Assembly (NCBI GenBank): GCA_003254905.1
Contig: QANU01011207.1
Span: 152,367-216,366, forward strand
Direction: 5' to 3'
Length of the DNA: 64,000 nucleotides
Source: Nissolia schottii
Taxonomy: Eukaryota > Streptophyta > Magnoliopsida > Fabales > Fabaceae
Both the position numbers and the translations under genes were made by a program. The notes under the pieces were generated by a model that was not told where the DNA came from, made no database searches, and saw nothing but the letters and a program-made list of their open reading frames with translations. Below, in pieces: positions 61,193 through 64,000 of the stretch; the stretch's first letter is position 1; the number at the start of each line of letters is the position of its first letter.

Positions 61193-61525
61193 ACCAACTT
61201 GGAGCGTAGGATTCTTGGTGGCTTCATGTTCTGCCCACGTTGCTTTCTGCGAATGTGAGAAAGTCAAGATGCTGTGGTTCCTCTCACCGTTGGGGTTGAA
61301 AACTGAGGAAGAGCCACATTTGAACCGAAAGGATTGGGATAAGAAGCTGATTGCAACAGGTACTGATGAAGCCCACAACCTTGCAAGGTTTGCATGTTCT
61401 TTTGGGTAGGGAGTTTGGATTGAAGAATGTCCAACTGAAATCATGTCTTTTGTACTGGCAGATGCCTTATCTCATCAATGAATAAATATGTTACATCAAT
61501 TTACTACCAGTCAGAGAAAAAAAAG
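61193..61525 (+). mobile_element. LINE 3' fragment, 5'-truncated and internally deleted
   Basis: The 333-bp insert is flanked by an exact 18-bp duplication (61175-61192 and 61526-61543) and ends in a short A run, the signature of LINE-type target-primed insertion. Its frame joins a zinc-binding reverse-transcriptase end (CEKVKMLWFLSPLGL) almost directly to the end of a LINE RNase H domain (AHNLARFACSFG, then after one stop ECPTEIMSFVLADAL). Most of RNase H is thus missing. The insert lies about 390 bp downstream of the VAL1-like stop codon, in opposite orientation. Confidence 0.8.
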
Positions 61526-61543
61526 GGTTGGATTCTATCGTTT

Positions 61544-61918
61544 GTTGAAATGAGCTACTATTGAATAGATCCTGTTGCCCCTTCCCATAAATTCTCATTT
61601 CGCCATTGTTAGGCACACAACTAAGTAACATCTTAATAACAAATTTGACTTAATTACATCAATTTACTACCAATCAGATGCCTTTTATAATTTCCCTACA
61701 CAAACTTCTATGGTGTCCACTTACATTACTGGAATACATTGTTAGCTTTTCACCAATTCCTTTTTTCCTATCCCTCTTTATGTACAAGGACTAAAAAACC
61801 AAGAAGCCGAAGTGGATAAATGTACAGTAAAAACTTTCCCCACTTCAATATAGCTTTGCAACAACCTATCACTTGAAGTTATAGCCAACATTGGAGTTTC
61901 ACACATCCATGTAAAATG
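61544..61918 (-). other. Probable 3' UTR of the VAL1-like gene
   Basis: Lies directly downstream of the minus-strand stop codon. It has no other coding signal. It contains a 25-bp sequence (61654-61678) repeated with one mismatch inside the LINE insert at 61492-61515. Confidence 0.45.
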
Positions 61919-63894
61919 CTAGGTATGCTCCTTATCAGCATTATGACCATTATTTCCAAGGGCTACACCATTGCTAAGTTCCTCGTCCCTCATTCCATTT
62001 ACAACTCGTTGTGGATGACAGCCTGATGATTCTACAACACCTGAGTTAAACACACTCTGATGCCTAAGATACTTTCCAGTAGTATCATGGAGTAGCTTCA
62101 TCTTGCTACCAGCATCTGAACTAGGTGATAGCTCCTCTTCCCGCTCTGGCTGAATATTGAGGTCAATTTGGCCTTTGAATGGCAATGCAGATGATCTTTT
62201 ATGGTTACGATCATCATCAGAACTGCCATTGCCCTCCCTGTTTGGCTTTGGGCTGTTCCTATCTCCTGTATTGCTACAAGGCAGTGAGTCATCGTCAATC
62301 AATATTTCAGATGACATTAATGACTGAGGTGGCTCCTGCTGCTTTTTCCGAGTCGTCTCTGCTTCTCTTTCAGATTGTTTCTTCTCACGCCGTAACATTA
62401 GGGTACGGAAACGACGCTTCACTGTTAAGCAGACATTACATGTGCATGTCTGTTTATGCTTAGGACCCTTCCCACTGGGAGGCTGAATGCAAACAATGCA
62501 AGAGCAGCCAGGTCTATGCCGTGGGTGTTTCGTCGTGGCCTGGGAAGATGTAGTGGGTGACTCACCCTCCCCCAAGATTGCTAGGTTTGCAAGTGTGTCA
62601 AGTCCCTCCAAAACTTCAACATTATCAGGATCCTGGTTTGCAGCCTTCATTTTCTTGGAAATAGCTGCCAAATAAATGCATTCAAGAGTATTTGTCATAC
62701 TACACCCAGCTTTAAAAATTCATTGTGTTAAAGACAAGCAATCCAAACCGTTGTTTCAAGAGAAGGATCCAACAATTCAAACCTGAATTACAAGAGGGTA
62801 GCAAACTCTCAAGCTGTTCTTCAGTCAGCTCTTGTGCTGCTGAACAAGAGGATCTGGTCTCATGAAAAAGGATTTAAAAAAATTAAGGTAATTTGCCAAG
62901 GCATTAGTTACATTATTAATGTAGATTTACAATAAAAGGAACTAGTCCAAGAGTGACAATGAATGTAAAAAACAAGGGAAATTACAGCGACCTTCCCTGA
63001 TACTCAGTGAAATTACTGATCCTCCTCCTATTTGTCCAGAAGACACTCACCTACTCTGATGATAACAAAGTTACACTCTATTTGTTATCAAGGTGTTTTA
63101 TTCACTATGCTCCTCACATTTTCACACTGAGCAGGCCTCACAATCCCTCTCTAAGGGATATAATGAACAAAACACCTTAATAATAAACGACGTCTACCGT
63201 TGTTACAGGAGTTCAGCGTAATTTACCCTAAAAACAATGCATGGTTTTGTATATTGTAAATGTTTCTAACTCATCTCCCACTTCTTCCATTTTCTCTAAT
63301 ATCAACTATACCCTAGGTGGACATGTTAATTAAAGATAGCACAATAAGGATAGATAGATCTCGTAATAAGAATCTCATCCAAAGAAAAAAAGAATAGGCT
63401 CCTATTAAGCATTCTATACACTAATATAAATATTGATGCAGCACTCCAAAGTATATGATACTTATCTATGCATCTGATTAGATGTCCAATGCATCCAAAA
63501 CAAAGTAAGATATACACACATATACCACCATTGAATTGAGAGGATACAGTCTGCATGTCTTAAACAATGAAACAAACTCTTGTGCATTCTTATTACACGT
63601 CACCCTTGGCAATGATCCATTGCATACGAATGGCTTAAATGAAATGCATTCTTATTCACTAGGGAAGGATCACTAATGTCACCTACACTGGTCCACACGT
63701 GTGTGGAAAAAAAAAATGCACACACAGGACAAAAAGATGCCTATCAGAACCAACAAAAAGAGAATGAGTCACACTTGTACCTTTCTGGGTCCCATGAATT
63801 ATCAGAGCACGTCCATTTTAATGGGAGAAGTGCTTTCGCAGGCAACTTGCGCCACTTGAGACAGTATTCACATTGGGCCCATTGAATCTTTTCA
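61919..63894 (-). CDS. VAL1: B3-domain transcriptional repressor VAL1/HSI2-like, 3' part only
   Basis: Three last exons are visible: 63894-63781, 62853-62783 and 62664-61919, all GT-AG and in phase. VAL proteins bind RY elements through a B3 domain and recruit Polycomb to silence seed genes and FLC. The first visible exon encodes the CW zinc domain, with [11 protein letters not shown] and [11 protein letters not shown] holding its Trp and Cys residues. The last exon begins with [20 protein letters not shown], followed by a Cys-rich block starting [10 protein letters not shown], a basic stretch ([15 protein letters not shown]) and a DLN-type EAR repression motif, IDLNIQP. The Cys-rich block favours VAL1 over VAL2. 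The PHD-like and B3 parts lie beyond the right edge. An in-frame ATG at 62698 lies in the intron and is not a start. Confidence 0.9.
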
Positions 63895-64000
63895 CTGGCA
63901 TAAAAAGTTGATTACTGAGATTTAATATGCTTGGCTATATTAACAGAATAAATTACCTAAGATAAATGAGAAGTGAATAAAATTATATGTGAAAAAGGTA

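Noticed and set aside
62698-62698. ATG at 62698 as the start of a separate 259-residue protein
   Set aside because: The acceptor at 62665 joins in frame with two upstream VAL1-like exons, so this ATG lies within an intron.

Overview
The window is nuclear DNA from a flowering plant. It has spliced genes with GT-AG introns, a chloroplast-type bifunctional shikimate enzyme, a VAL-type B3 repressor, a SYP12-type syntaxin, and many copia, gypsy, hAT and CACTA remnants. Gene-poor, AT-rich spacers full of nested repeats suggest a medium or large eudicot genome. A legume is my guess from the look of the LTR families, but this is not proven. Five single N characters mark contig joins. Three of them sit between near-identical flanking copies and are probably assembly artefacts.

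Layout. 0.6-15 kb is a minus-strand gene block: two tandem S1/P1-type nucleases (a BFN1/ENDO1-like gene, 579-3309, and an ENDO4-like gene, 5070-8044, each with nine exons), then the 11-exon 3-dehydroquinate dehydratase/shikimate dehydrogenase gene (9891-14970). 15.3-20.1 kb is a composite segment bounded by 54-bp inverted repeats. It holds a gypsy LTR fragment, a gypsy fossil whose LTRs lie in inverted orientation, and a captured piece of the nuclear gene for plastid ribosomal protein S5. 21-26 kb has two hAT-type non-autonomous elements with exact 8-bp target duplications and a plant-mobile-domain fragment. A short two-domain DUF4408/DUF761 gene lies at 26969-27490.

28-46 kb is mostly repeats: two N-flanking duplications, a CACTA 3' end with DUF4216 coding remnants, a young copia element (33813-39149), a degenerate tandem array, and two nested solo LTRs (42642-46115 with 43730-45412 inside it). 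47.8-50.8 kb has two convergent intronless coding regions, VPS28 (ESCRT-I) and a SYP124/125-like syntaxin. 52.3-57.9 kb is an old non-coding LTR derivative invaded by nested hAT elements. 58.4-61.5 kb has another hAT fragment, a third intact-ended hAT copy and a LINE 3' fragment with an 18-bp target duplication. The right end (61919-63894) is the 3' part of a VAL1/HSI2-like repressor that continues beyond the window.

The host genes do not form one pathway. The two nucleases are secreted nucleic-acid degraders, the shikimate enzyme is plastidial, VPS28 and the syntaxin act in membrane traffic, and the VAL1-like protein is a chromatin-linked repressor. I found no convincing new multi-gene system. 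The most unusual signals are the rps5-carrying inverted-repeat segment and the inverted-LTR fossil bounded by a matching 5-bp duplication.
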